NCBI RefSeq assembly: GCF_000949135.2
Contig: NZ_JTAN02000002.1
Coordinates: 62,001-126,000 of the forward strand
Origin: Burkholderia sp. USMB20
GTDB lineage: Bacteria; Pseudomonadota; Gammaproteobacteria; Burkholderiales; Burkholderiaceae
Direction of reading: 5' to 3'
DNA length: 64,000 bases
The translations under genes and the position numbers were made by a program. Position 1 is the first letter of the stretch, and every line of letters begins with the position of its first letter. Under the pieces are notes generated by a model, which saw only the letters and a program-made list of their open reading frames with translations, was not told the DNA's origin and did no database searches. Shown in pieces: positions 43,178 through 51,608 of the stretch.

Positions 43178-44062
43178 ATGGACCTTCGCCATTTGCGCTA
43201 CTTTCTCGCGGTTGCCGAAGAAGGGCATTTCGGCCGCGCGGCGGAGCGGCTGCATATCGTGCAGCCCGCGTTGAGCGCGCAGATCCGCGCGCTCGAGGAG
43301 GAACTCGGCGCGACGCTGTTCGAGCGCAGCACCCGCAAGGTGCTGCTGACCGACGCGGGCCGCTTGCTCGTGGCCGAAGCGCGGCACACGCTCGAGCAGG
43401 CCGCGCGCGCGAAGACGGTCGTGCAGCGCGCGGCGCGCGGCGAGACGGGCGTGGTGCGGATCGGCTTCGTCGGCAATGCGGTCGCGACGGGGCGGCTGTC
43501 CGACGACCTGATCGCGTTTCACGCGGCATGGCCGGAAGTGGCGCTCGACCTGCACGAAATGGCGCCGGCCGCGCAGCAGGACGCGATCCTCGCGGGCCGG
43601 CTCGATATCGGCTATTGCCCGGCCTTCGGCACGGCGTTCGATCCGAAGCTGGCCGTGCGCACGGTCGGCAGCTGGGCGTGGGACGTGATGATGAGCGACC
43701 GGCATGCGCTCGCGAAGCGGCGCTCGGTGAGCGTCGCGGCGCTCGCGGACGAACCGTTCATTTTCTATGCCGCCGACGGCGACGACGAAGGGCAGCTGGC
43801 GATCCTGCGGCGGGTGCTCGGCAAGACGCCGCACATCGCGCACAAGGTAAGCAGCACGCTGTCGGTGCTGGCGCTGACGGGCGCCGGTCTCGGCGTGGCG
43901 CTGGTGCCGGCGCCGCTCAGCCGGATCGCGGCGCCGAACGTCGTGTACCGGAAACTCGCCGGCAGCGTGCCGGGGTCGGAACTCGTCGCGCTCAGCCGCA
44001 GCGGCGGGGAATGGGGCACGGTACGGCAGTATCTGGCGATGCTGGGCGGGCGCGCCGCATAA
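43178..44062 (+). CDS. LysR family regulator (CatM/BenM-like)
   Basis: A 294-residue regulator beginning MDLRHLRYFLAVAEEGHFGR, then AAERLHIVQPALSAQIRALE, the CatM/BenM/CbnR-type HTH. The effector domain runs from GVVRIGFVGNA. The ATG at 43178 is chosen because MDLRHLRYF is the canonical N-terminus; an earlier start at 43115 adds 21 atypical residues over the operator. It probably controls the divergent amidohydrolase gene through the dyad at 43134. A ligand such as a muconate is typical of this branch but unproven. Confidence 0.85.
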   Translation: MDLRHLRYFLAVAEEGHFGRAAERLHIVQPALSAQIRALEEELGATLFERSTRKVLLTDAGRLLVAEARHTLEQAARAKTVVQRAARGETGVVRIGFVGNAVATGRLSDDLIAFHAAWPEVALDLHEMAPAAQQDAILAGRLDIGYCPAFGTAFDPKLAVRTVGSWAWDVMMSDRHALAKRRSVSVAALADEPFIFYAADGDDEGQLAILRRVLGKTPHIAHKVSSTLSVLALTGAGLGVALVPAPLSRIAAPNVVYRKLAGSVPGSELVALSRSGGEWGTVRQYLAMLGGRAA

Positions 44063-44091
44063 GGATTGCGGCGCGCGCCGGCATCACCGCG

Positions 44092-45489
44092 TCACTCTTC
44101 GTCCATCAACCGGACCTTGACCCGCTTGCCCTTGATCTTCCCCGCATTGAGCTTGCGCAGCGCGTCGCGCGCGACGCCGCGCTCGACCGCGACATAGGTC
44201 GAGAACTCGGTCACGTTGATCTTGCCGATCTGCTTGCCGTCGAACCCCGCATCGCCGGTCAGCGCGCCGAGCACGTCGCCCGGGCGGATCTTGTCCTTGC
44301 GTCCGCCGAGGATCTGCAGCGTTTCCATCGGCGGCAGCAGCGTGTCGTTGCCGGCCGGCTTCAGTTCCGCGAGCGGATGCCATTCGACGTCGCGCTTCTG
44401 CGCCTGCTCGATCGCGCCGACGCGGCCCATCTCGTCCATGCTGGCGAGGCTCAGCGCCCAGCCTTCCTGGTCCGCGCGGCCGGTGCGGCCGATACGGTGC
44501 ACGTGCACTTCGGGGTCGGGCGTCACGTCGACGTTGATCACGGCCTCGAGCTGCGCGATGTCGAGCCCGCGCGCGGCCACGTCAGTCGCGACCAGCACCG
44601 AGCAACTGCGGTTCGCGAACTGGATCAGCACCTGGTCGCGTTCGCGCTGTTCGAGCTCGCCGTGCAGCGCGAGCGCGTGGAAGCCCTGCGCGTGCAGCAC
44701 GTCGAGCAGGTCGCGGCATTGCTGCTTGGTGTTGCAGAACGCGATCGTGCTCACCGGCCGGTAGTGGTTCAGCAACTGGCCGACCGCGTGCAGCCGCTCG
44801 GTTTCCGTCACTTCGTAGAAGCGCTGGCGGATCTTGCTGTCGTCGTGGCGCTCCTCGAGCTTCACTTCCTTCGGATTACGCAGGAACTGCTGGCTCAGCT
44901 TCGCGATGCCGTCCGGGTAGGTCGCCGAGAACAGCAGCGTCTGGCGCGTCGTCGGGCACATGCGCGCGACTTTCGCGATGTCGTCGAAGAAGCCCATGTC
45001 GAGCATCCGGTCGGCTTCGTCGAGCACCAGCGTGTTCAGCGCGTCGAGCTTCAGGTTGCCGCGGTCGAGGTGATCCATGATGCGGCCCGGCGTGCCGACG
45101 ACGATGTGCGCGCCGTGCTCGAGGCTCTGCGCCTGCGGGCGCATCGGCGTGCCGCCGCACAGCGTCAGCACCTTCACGTTTTCCTCGGCGCGCGCGAGGC
45201 GGCGCACTTCCTGCGCGACCTGGTCGGCGAGTTCGCGGGTCGGGCACAGGATCATCGCCTGCACGTCGAAGCGGCGCGCGTCGAGGCGCGCCAGCAGCGC
45301 GAGCGAGAACGCGGCGGTCTTGCCGCTGCCCGTCTTCGCCTGCGCGATCAGGTCCTGGCCGGCCAGCGCGATCGGCAGGCTCGCGGCCTGGATCGGCGTC
45401 ATGTCGACATAGCCGAGCTGCGCGAGGTTCGCGAGCGTGGCGGGCGTCAGCGGCAGCGCGCTGAAGGGCGTGGCGGTCGGCTGCGTCAT
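44092..45489 (-). CDS. dbpA: ATP-dependent RNA helicase DbpA
   Basis: A 465-residue DEAD-box helicase. Q-motif region TPIQAASLPIALAGQDLIAQ, motif I AKTGSGKT, motif II DEAD, motif III SAT, motif VI HRIGRTGR. The C-terminal part (about 390-465, KDKIRPGDVLGALTGDAGFD then GKQIGKINV) is the DbpA-specific RNA-binding domain that recognises hairpin 92 of 23S rRNA in 50S assembly. All catalytic motifs are intact. Its ATG overlaps the stop of the upstream zinc-ribbon gene by 4 bp (ATGA), so the two are translationally coupled. Confidence 0.95.
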   Translation of the reverse strand: MTQPTATPFSALPLTPATLANLAQLGYVDMTPIQAASLPIALAGQDLIAQAKTGSGKTAAFSLALLARLDARRFDVQAMILCPTRELADQVAQEVRRLARAEENVKVLTLCGGTPMRPQAQSLEHGAHIVVGTPGRIMDHLDRGNLKLDALNTLVLDEADRMLDMGFFDDIAKVARMCPTTRQTLLFSATYPDGIAKLSQQFLRNPKEVKLEERHDDSKIRQRFYEVTETERLHAVGQLLNHYRPVSTIAFCNTKQQCRDLLDVLHAQGFHALALHGELEQRERDQVLIQFANRSCSVLVATDVAARGLDIAQLEAVINVDVTPDPEVHVHRIGRTGRADQEGWALSLASMDEMGRVGAIEQAQKRDVEWHPLAELKPAGNDTLLPPMETLQILGGRKDKIRPGDVLGALTGDAGFDGKQIGKINVTEFSTYVAVERGVARDALRKLNAGKIKGKRVKVRLMDEE

Positions 45490-45683
45490 TCGAGGTCTCC
45501 GAGGTAAGGCTTGCCTTCCATCTGTTCGTAGGCGACGTTGCCTTCATCGTCCTCGAAGCGCTCGAGATAGTTGCGCGCGCCGCACAGCGGGCAGCGGAAC
45601 AGCAGCCCCTGGCCTTCGTCCTTGATGACGACGTCGGACGTTTCCCACTGCGTGCCGCAGCTCTGGTTTCGGCAAGTAAACAC
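45486..45683 (-). CDS. Small zinc-ribbon protein coupled to dbpA
   Basis: A 65-residue protein starting at GTG 45683 (TGGAGA upstream). It has two cysteine pairs, CRNQSC and CPLC, in a zinc-ribbon arrangement (CRNQSCGTQW ... FRCPLCGARNYLERF), then an acidic tail. The start is fixed because the zinc ribbon begins at residue 4; the frame upstream is low-quality. The 4-bp overlap with dbpA suggests a linked function, perhaps RNA binding; no function is established. Confidence 0.75.
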   Translation of the reverse strand: MFTCRNQSCGTQWETSDVVIKDEGQGLLFRCPLCGARNYLERFEDDEGNVAYEQMEGKPYLGDLE

Positions 45684-46058
45684 GGTCTTTCTCCAGCTGA
45701 ATTCGGTTGGTGGCGCGCCCGGGCGGGCGCGGCAACGAAGTGCGGCGCTCGCGCGGCTCGGGCGCGGGCCGCACCGGCGGTCGCGTGGACCGCGTCGATG
45801 CGGATGGTGGATCGGTGGCGACGGTGTCGCGCGTGCCCGCAATTCTAGCGGATGCGGGAGGGCGGCTGGGGCGACCGGCCCCGCGCGGCCCGCAGCGTGG
45901 CGATCGGCAGCGGTTCGGCTGGCGGCGGACGGCCGGTGGCGGACGACCGGTGGCGGACGGCCCCGGCAGCGGGCGTGCGGCCGTGGTGCGGCCGGCGGTA
46001 TGGCAGCCGGCGAAGCCTACGCACGACGCAGCACGCTGCGCCGTCCGCATTGGCGATG
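45684..46058. other. Intergenic region with 14-bp repeats
   Basis: 375 bp between the zinc-ribbon gene start and the mqo terminator. It is extremely G/C-rich and repetitive, with three near-copies of GGCGGACGGCCGGT at 45924-45965. I see no credible gene in either direction; the minus-strand promoter for the zinc-ribbon/dbpA pair should be here. Confidence 0.45.
45924..45965. repeat. 14-bp tandem repeat, three units
   Basis: GGCGGACGGCCGGT, GGCGGACGACCGGT and GGCGGACGGCCCCG follow one another, the last diverging at its end. It lies in the gap between dbpA/zinc-ribbon and mqo. Confidence 0.7.
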
Positions 46059-46086
46059 AAAAACGGCCGCCCCGAAGGGCGGCCGT
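46059..46086 (-). terminator. Rho-independent terminator of mqo
   Basis: 10-bp stem ACGGCCGCCC/GGGCGGCCGT with a CGAA tetraloop (TTCG on the transcribed strand, a very stable loop) followed by T4 on the minus strand. It lies 29 bp after the mqo stop. Confidence 0.88.
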
Positions 46087-46114
46087 GCGATGTGGCGAAA
46101 CGGGACCGGACGCG

Positions 46115-47758
46115 TTACAGCGCCATGTCGGCCGCCGCCTTCGCGGGACGCGCCGGAGCCGTGCCCGTCGCCTGCGACGGCACCGTCAGGTCGATCTTCG
46201 GCGGCGGCGACAACTGCAGCACGCCGCTCGTATAGGTCCATTCCTCGACGACCTTCGCCGGGCTGTCGTTCAGTTTCGTGCCGTAGCTCGGCACGATCTG
46301 GCGGAGCTTCTGCTGCCATTCGGGCGTCGCTACCTTGTCCTTGAACACCTTCTGCATCAGGCTCAGCATGATCGGCGCGGCCGTCGACGCGCCCGGCGAT
46401 GCGCCGAGCAGGCCCGCGATGCTGCCGTCCTGCGAGCTGACGATCTCGGTGCCGAGCTTCAGCACGCCGCCCTTCTTCGGGTCGCGCTTGATGATCTGCA
46501 CGCGCTGGCCGGCCTGCCACAGGCGCCAGTCTTCCTTCTTCGCGTCCGGGAAGTATTCCTTCAGCGCGTTGAAGCGGTCGTCGTCGGACAGCATCAGCTG
46601 TCCGGCGAGATACTCGACGAGCGGGAATTCGTCGACGCCCACGCGCATCATCGGCGCGACGTTGTGCAGGTTGGTGCTCTTCGCGAGGTCGAAGTACGAG
46701 CCGTTCTTCAGGAACTTGGTCGAAAACGTCGCGAACGGCCCGAACAGGATGATCTTCTTGCCGTCGATGATGCGCGTGTCGAGGTGCGGCACCGACATCG
46801 GCGGCGAGCCGACCGACGCCTTGCCGTACGCCTTCGCGAGGTGGCGTTTCACGACCTCGGGGTTGTCGGTCACGAGGAACGAGCCGCCCACGGGAAACGC
46901 GCCGTAGTCCTTCGCCTCGGGGATGCCCGACGCCTGCAGCAGGTGCAGCGCACCGCCGCCCGCGCCGATGAACACGAACTTCGCGTCGACGGCCTGCGGC
47001 GGTTCATCCGAGTGCAGCTTGACCCACGACACGTGCCACGTGCCGTCCGCGTTGCGCGTGATCTCGCGCACTTCGCTCGACAGCGACAGCGAGAAGTTCG
47101 GCTGCGTCTTCAGGTAGCCGACGAACTGGCGCGTGATCTCGCCGAAGTTCACGTCGGTGCCGATCGGCGTCCACGTCGCCGCGACCTTCTGGTTGCGGTC
47201 GCGGCCTTCCATCATCAGCGGCACCCACTGCTTGATCTGGTCGTAGTCTTCCGAATACTGCATGCCGCGGAACAGCGGGCTCGCCTGCAGCGCGTCGTAG
47301 CGCTTCTTCAGGAAGCGGACGTTGTCGTCGCCCCACACGAAGCTCATGTGCGGCGTCGAGTTGATGAACGAGTGCGGGTTCTTCAGCACGCCCTGCCGGA
47401 CCTGCCAGGCCCAGAACTGGCGCGAGATCTGGAACGACTCGTTGATTTCGATCGCCTTCGAGATGTCGATCTTGCCGTCCGCCTTCTCCGGCGTGTAGTT
47501 CAGCTCGGCGAGCGCCGAGTGGCCGGTGCCCGCGTTGTTCCAGCCGTTCGAGCTTTCCAGTGCGACGCCGTCGAGGCGCTCGACCATCGTCATCGACCAG
47601 TCGGGCTGCAGCTCGTGCAGCCACACGCCGAGCGTCGAGCTCATGATGCCGCCGCCCACCAGCAGGACGTCGACCTTCTTCGTATCGGCGGCATGCGCGG
47701 ACGACGTCGCGACGCACAGCGCGAGCGCCGACAGTATTACCCGTAACGTTTTGATCAC
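46115..47758 (-). CDS. mqo: Malate:quinone oxidoreductase
   Basis: A 547-residue FAD enzyme oxidising malate to oxaloacetate with electrons to quinone. [20 protein letters not shown] (FAD motif), [16 protein letters not shown] and [19 protein letters not shown] are diagnostic. It begins with an apparent signal peptide ([20 protein letters not shown] then AHAADTKK), which suggests export, unlike the cytoplasmic-face E. coli enzyme. The start is GTG 47758, near AAAGGGA; there is no in-frame ATG close to the signal peptide. The C-terminal tail is Pro/Ala-rich. Confidence 0.92.
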   Translation of the reverse strand: MIKTLRVILSALALCVATSSAHAADTKKVDVLLVGGGIMSSTLGVWLHELQPDWSMTMVERLDGVALESSNGWNNAGTGHSALAELNYTPEKADGKIDISKAIEINESFQISRQFWAWQVRQGVLKNPHSFINSTPHMSFVWGDDNVRFLKKRYDALQASPLFRGMQYSEDYDQIKQWVPLMMEGRDRNQKVAATWTPIGTDVNFGEITRQFVGYLKTQPNFSLSLSSEVREITRNADGTWHVSWVKLHSDEPPQAVDAKFVFIGAGGGALHLLQASGIPEAKDYGAFPVGGSFLVTDNPEVVKRHLAKAYGKASVGSPPMSVPHLDTRIIDGKKIILFGPFATFSTKFLKNGSYFDLAKSTNLHNVAPMMRVGVDEFPLVEYLAGQLMLSDDDRFNALKEYFPDAKKEDWRLWQAGQRVQIIKRDPKKGGVLKLGTEIVSSQDGSIAGLLGASPGASTAAPIMLSLMQKVFKDKVATPEWQQKLRQIVPSYGTKLNDSPAKVVEEWTYTSGVLQLSPPPKIDLTVPSQATGTAPARPAKAAADMAL

Positions 47759-48295
47759 AGCAGATCCCTTTTTCAACTTGGATGCATCGGTTTGCCATGC
47801 CGCCCGGCCGATGCGGATTCGCAACCGGATCGCGCATCCGGAGATCCGGACCGCGAATCCGGATTTCCGGACCGACCGTGTTCACCGTTGCATTTGCGCA
47901 CGCGAAGCCGTTGCGAAGGACACCTTCGGATCGGCTTCATGTGCTCGTGCAATCAGCTGCTTCACGGTCGTGCGACGGGCGCGCAGGCCCTTGCTGCGGG
48001 CCTCGCCGGAAGGCGTTTCAGGCCGCGTCGAAAGCGGCCGCGCGCAATGCGTTCCGCGGGGCGGGATGGCAAGGGGCGCGTAATATAACCGAACTCGATT
48101 GCCGTGTCGCTCGCGCGGAATATCCCTGATTTCGTGGGGTTTTTTGTGTGTCCGGGTTTCCGGAATGACGGTGCGCGGAACGGGAAAAAAGGCGGGATCA
48201 GCGGGGCGAAACGCGCGCGACGGGCATGGCGCGCATCGCGCTCGCGCTTCATCGGGGCGCGACGTTGCATCGCGACCCGGTCACATCGCATTCCT
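47759..48295. other. Intergenic region upstream of mqo
   Basis: 537 bp without a credible gene. From 47837 to 47873 the palindrome TCCGGA occurs four times (ATCCGGA three times, TTCCGGA once). On the minus strand a TATATT element near 48085 could be part of an mqo promoter, with a long leader. Nothing else is recognised. Confidence 0.35.
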
Positions 48296-48625
48296 TCACT
48301 TCGCTGCGCCGTTCCGGCAGAACTGCTCGTACCCCTGCGCCGAGTTCGCGAAACCATGCGCCTTCGCGAGTTCCCACGGGCGCTCGCATTGTCGGGTCGT
48401 TTCGCACCAGGCATAGCCGGCCGAGCCGATGCAGCCGTGCGCGTCGCGATCGCCGCCGACCATCGGCGGGGCGGCTTCGGCAGCCTGGGCGGTCTGCGCG
48501 CCTTGCGTGTCCTGCCCGGCGACATTGGGTGGAAGCGGGGCAGGCGGTTGCGTCGCGCACGCGCCCAATGCAAACGCGAGAGCGATCGCGGCAGCAAGCG
48601 GCGCGGAAGGAATGCAATGTTTCAT
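48296..48625 (-). CDS. Small lipoprotein with cysteine-tryptophan motif
   Basis: A 109-residue lipoprotein: signal MKHCIPSAPLAAAIALAFAL then GACATQPP with a lipobox (LGAC). After a Pro/Ala/Gln linker, the C-terminal domain reads GCIGSAGYAWCETTRQCERP, then WELAKAHGFANSAQGYEQFC, with four cysteines likely paired in disulfides. Residue +2 is Ala, so outer-membrane sorting is expected. The ATG at 48625 has TGGAG upstream. The pattern C..SAGY.WC.....C.RPWEL is one I recall only as unnamed conserved proteins. It lies between mqo and an Lrp gene on the same strand. Confidence 0.65.
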   Translation of the reverse strand: MKHCIPSAPLAAAIALAFALGACATQPPAPLPPNVAGQDTQGAQTAQAAEAAPPMVGGDRDAHGCIGSAGYAWCETTRQCERPWELAKAHGFANSAQGYEQFCRNGAAK

Positions 48626-48686
48626 GCGGTAGCGCTCCATGGGATGAAGGTCGACAGCGGATGCCCGTGCGCGGGCGCTTGATCGA

Positions 48687-49175
48687 TCACGCGTCCGGCA
48701 CCGGCACGCGCGACGAGAACTTGACCTCGCGCAGCGCGAGGCTCGACTGGATCGACGACACGCCGGCCTGCTTTCGCAGCACGCGTTCGACGAATTCCGC
48801 ATACGTGTCGAGATCGGCGGCCACGACCTGCAGGATGTAGTCGGCCGCGCCGGTGATCTTGTGGCACGACGTCACTTCGTCGTGACGCCGCATCACGTCC
48901 TCGAAGTGATCCGAATCCTGGTCCGAATGCATGTTGAACGTGACCTGCACGAACGCGAACACGTTCATGCCGAGCGCGCGGCGGTCGAGGTTCGCCTGGT
49001 AGCCGGTGATCACGCCTTCGTCCTCGAGCCGCTTGCGCCGCCGCCAGCACGGCGTGACGCTCAGCGACAACCGTTCGCCGAGCGTCGCGTTGGACAGCGC
49101 GCCGTCTTCCTGCAGCAGGCGGAGCATCGCGCGATCGACGCCGTCCAGCTCCACCGAAGCGCGATTTTTGCTCAT
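48687..49175 (-). CDS. Lrp/AsnC family transcriptional regulator
   Basis: A 162-residue regulator. HTH ELDGVDRAMLRLLQEDGALS, NATLGERLSLSVTPCWRRRK and a C-terminal RAM domain with VTGAADYILQVVA-like sequence (KITGAADYILQVVAADLDTY). These bind amino acids and form octamers. The ATG at 49175 is the canonical start; upstream codons do not fit. It is divergent from an HDAC-type deacetylase gene followed by an amino-acid-type ABC binding protein gene, which are likely targets. Confidence 0.88.
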   Translation of the reverse strand: MSKNRASVELDGVDRAMLRLLQEDGALSNATLGERLSLSVTPCWRRRKRLEDEGVITGYQANLDRRALGMNVFAFVQVTFNMHSDQDSDHFEDVMRRHDEVTSCHKITGAADYILQVVAADLDTYAEFVERVLRKQAGVSSIQSSLALREVKFSSRVPVPDA

Positions 49176-49300
49176 TTCCGGGTCTCCGTAGACGGTTTTC
49201 TCAAAATTGTACGAAACGAAGAGTTGAAAAGCAAAGTTATTGCCGGCTGGCCTCAATAGACTGTTGCCACCCCTCACAGCCTTCACTGCAACGGTCAACC

Positions 49301-50338
49301 ATGCTCACGGTCTACAGCAGCGATCACCATCTGCATCGCGGCGTCGAACTGAAGGACGGCGCGATCACCGATTCGTTCGAGAACCCCCTTCGCGCCGAAA
49401 CGGTGCTCGCGCAGGTCCGCGCGGCCGGCCTCGGCGACGTGATCGCGCCGCGCGCGTTCGACCGCGCGAGCTATGCCGGCGCGCACAGCGCGCGCTATGT
49501 CGACTTTCTCGCCGGCGCATGGGACGAATGGGCCGCGACCGGCCGCACCTGCCAGGCGCTGCCGCTCGTGTGGCCGGTGCGCGCGATGCCGTCGGCGGCG
49601 ACGCTGCCCGACTTCATCGACGGCAAGCTCGGCTTCTTCGCGATGGATGCCGGTGCGCCGATCAACGCCGGCACGTGGGACGCGGTGCGCGCGAGTGCGA
49701 ACTCGGCGCTCACCGGCGCCGACCTGCTGTCGAACGGCGGCATGCGCGCCGCGTTCGCGCTGTGCCGCCCGCCCGGCCACCATGCGGGCCGCGAGTACAT
49801 GGGCGGCTACTGCTATCTGAACAACGCGGCGATCGCCGCGCAGCACGGCATCGCGAGCGGTGCGGCGCGCGTCGCGGTGCTGGACGTCGACTTCCATCAT
49901 GGCAACGGCACGCAGGACATCTTCTACGAGCGCTCGGACGTGTTGTTCGCGTCGCTGCACGGCGAGCCGGCGGTGTCGTATCCGTACTTCTCGGGCCATG
50001 CCGACGAGCGCGGCGCGGGCGCGGGCGAAGGCTTCAACCTGAACCTGCCGCTGCCGAAGGGCACGCAGTGGGATACCTACTCGGCGGCGCTCGGCCAGGC
50101 CACTGCCGCGATCGCGAAGCACGCGCCCGACCTGCTCGTCGTGTCGCTCGGCGTCGACACGTTCGAGCACGATCCGATCAGCCATTTCAAGCTGCGCTCG
50201 CCCGACTACCTGCGGATCGGCGAAGCGCTCGCGCGCCTGAACCTGCCGACGCTGTTCGTGATGGAAGGCGGCTACATGGTCGAGGAAATCGGTATCAACG
50301 CGGTGAACGTGCTGCTCGGCTTCGAAGGGCGCGCGTGA
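49301..50338 (+). CDS. Histone-deacetylase-family hydrolase (acetylpolyamine amidohydrolase-like)
   Basis: A 345-residue zinc hydrolase. The catalytic His pair is in RPPGHHAGREYMGGYCYLNN, Zn ligands in VLDVDFHHGNGTQ and LGVDTFEHDP, and the catalytic Tyr region in EGGYMVEEIG. The sequence SLHGEPAVSYPYFSGHADER and the insertion loop fit the bacterial acetylpolyamine amidohydrolase branch, which removes acetyl groups from acetylated polyamines. The downstream binding-protein gene and divergent Lrp gene suggest a role in amino acid or polyamine use. It has 125 bp of shared promoter region with the Lrp gene. Confidence 0.85.
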   Translation: MLTVYSSDHHLHRGVELKDGAITDSFENPLRAETVLAQVRAAGLGDVIAPRAFDRASYAGAHSARYVDFLAGAWDEWAATGRTCQALPLVWPVRAMPSAATLPDFIDGKLGFFAMDAGAPINAGTWDAVRASANSALTGADLLSNGGMRAAFALCRPPGHHAGREYMGGYCYLNNAAIAAQHGIASGAARVAVLDVDFHHGNGTQDIFYERSDVLFASLHGEPAVSYPYFSGHADERGAGAGEGFNLNLPLPKGTQWDTYSAALGQATAAIAKHAPDLLVVSLGVDTFEHDPISHFKLRSPDYLRIGEALARLNLPTLFVMEGGYMVEEIGINAVNVLLGFEGRA

Positions 50339-50408
50339 CCGCCTCGCTTTGCCTGCAATCGACGATGGTATGGATCACGAACCAACAGCGACAAGGAAGG
50401 AGACGAAC

Positions 50409-51554
50409 ATGAATCGGAATCGGCATCGGAACAAGACGGCATGCGCGGTCGCGCTGGCGTGTGCACTATTCGCGCTGTCCGCGCACGCGGACGAGATCGT
50501 GCGCATCGGGCACGTCGCGCCGCTGACCGGCGCGATCGCGCATCTCGGCAAGGACAGCGAGAACGGCGCGCGGCTCGCGGTCGAGGAAATCAACGCGAAG
50601 GGGCTCGTGATCGGCGGCAGGAAGGTCACGCTGCAGCTCGACGCGCAGGACGACGCGGGCGACCCGCGCACCGCGACGCAGGTCGCGCAGCGTCTCGTCG
50701 ACGACAAGGTGGTCGGCGTCGTCGGCCATCACAACTCGGGTACGTCGATTCCCGCATCGCGCGTCTATCGCGACGGCGGCGTCGTGCAGATCTCGCAGGC
50801 CGCGACCAACCCGACCTACACGCAGCAGGGCTTCAAGACGACCTATCGCGTCGTCGCGACCGATGCGCAGCAAGGGCCCGCGCTCGCGATGTACGCGGCG
50901 AAGAAGCTGGGCATCAGGACGGTCGCCGTGGTCGACGATTCGACCGCGTACGGGCAGGGCCTCGCGACCGAGTTCGAAAAGGCGGCGAAAGCGGCCGGGA
51001 TGAAGATCGTCTCGCGCGATGCGACCAACGACAAGGCGATCGACTTCCGCGCGATCCTCACGAAGATCAAGGGCGAGAACCCCGACGCGATCATGTACGG
51101 CGGGATGGACGCGACGGGCGGTCCGCTCGCGAAGCAGGCGCGCCAGCTCGGCATGCGCGCGAAGATCCTCGCCGGCGACGGCGTGTGCTCGACCGACCTG
51201 CCGAAGCTCGCGGGCCCGGCATCGGACAACGTCGTGTGTTCGGAAGCCGGCATCGCGCTCGAGAAGATGCCGGGCGGCGCGGCGTTCGTGAAGCGTTACG
51301 AGGCGCGCTATCGCCAGCCGATGCAGGTGTATGCGCCGTTCTCGTACGACGCGGTGTACATCATCGTCGACGCGATGAAGCGCGCGAACTCCACGGAGCC
51401 GGCGAAGGTGCTGGCCGCGATGCCGGCGACCGACTATCGCGGCGTGATCGGCGAAACGAGCTTCACGCCGCAGGGCGACCTGAAGCACGGTGCGATCTCG
51501 GTATTCACTTACAAGAGCGGCAAGAAGGCGCTGCTCGATATCGTCAGGATGTGA
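50409..51554 (+). CDS. Branched-chain amino acid-type ABC transporter binding protein
   Basis: A 381-residue periplasmic binding protein of the LivJ/K group: signal peptide about 1-27 (ending LSAHA) then DEIVRIGHVAPLTGAIAHLG and KDSENGARLAVEEINAKGLV. GVVGHHNSGTSIPASRVYRD and a C-terminal DYRGVIGETSFTPQGDLKHG complete the fold. ATG 50409 follows AAGGAAGGAG. No permease or ATPase gene follows, so it would share a transporter encoded elsewhere. It is 70 bp downstream of the deacetylase gene and probably co-transcribed. Confidence 0.88.
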   Translation: MNRNRHRNKTACAVALACALFALSAHADEIVRIGHVAPLTGAIAHLGKDSENGARLAVEEINAKGLVIGGRKVTLQLDAQDDAGDPRTATQVAQRLVDDKVVGVVGHHNSGTSIPASRVYRDGGVVQISQAATNPTYTQQGFKTTYRVVATDAQQGPALAMYAAKKLGIRTVAVVDDSTAYGQGLATEFEKAAKAAGMKIVSRDATNDKAIDFRAILTKIKGENPDAIMYGGMDATGGPLAKQARQLGMRAKILAGDGVCSTDLPKLAGPASDNVVCSEAGIALEKMPGGAAFVKRYEARYRQPMQVYAPFSYDAVYIIVDAMKRANSTEPAKVLAAMPATDYRGVIGETSFTPQGDLKHGAISVFTYKSGKKALLDIVRM

Positions 51555-51560
51555 CGCGAG

Positions 51561-51603
51561 CGGGGCGCACGACGCAGCGCGCCGTGCGCGCTCGTGCGCC
51601 CCG
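51561..51603. terminator. Hairpin between convergent genes
   Basis: 12-bp stem CGGGGCGCACGA/TCGTGCGCCCCG with a 19-nt loop, immediately after the binding-protein stop and just before the MscS stop on the other strand. There is no T tract of note. Confidence 0.55.
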
Positions 51604-51608
51604 GCGTC

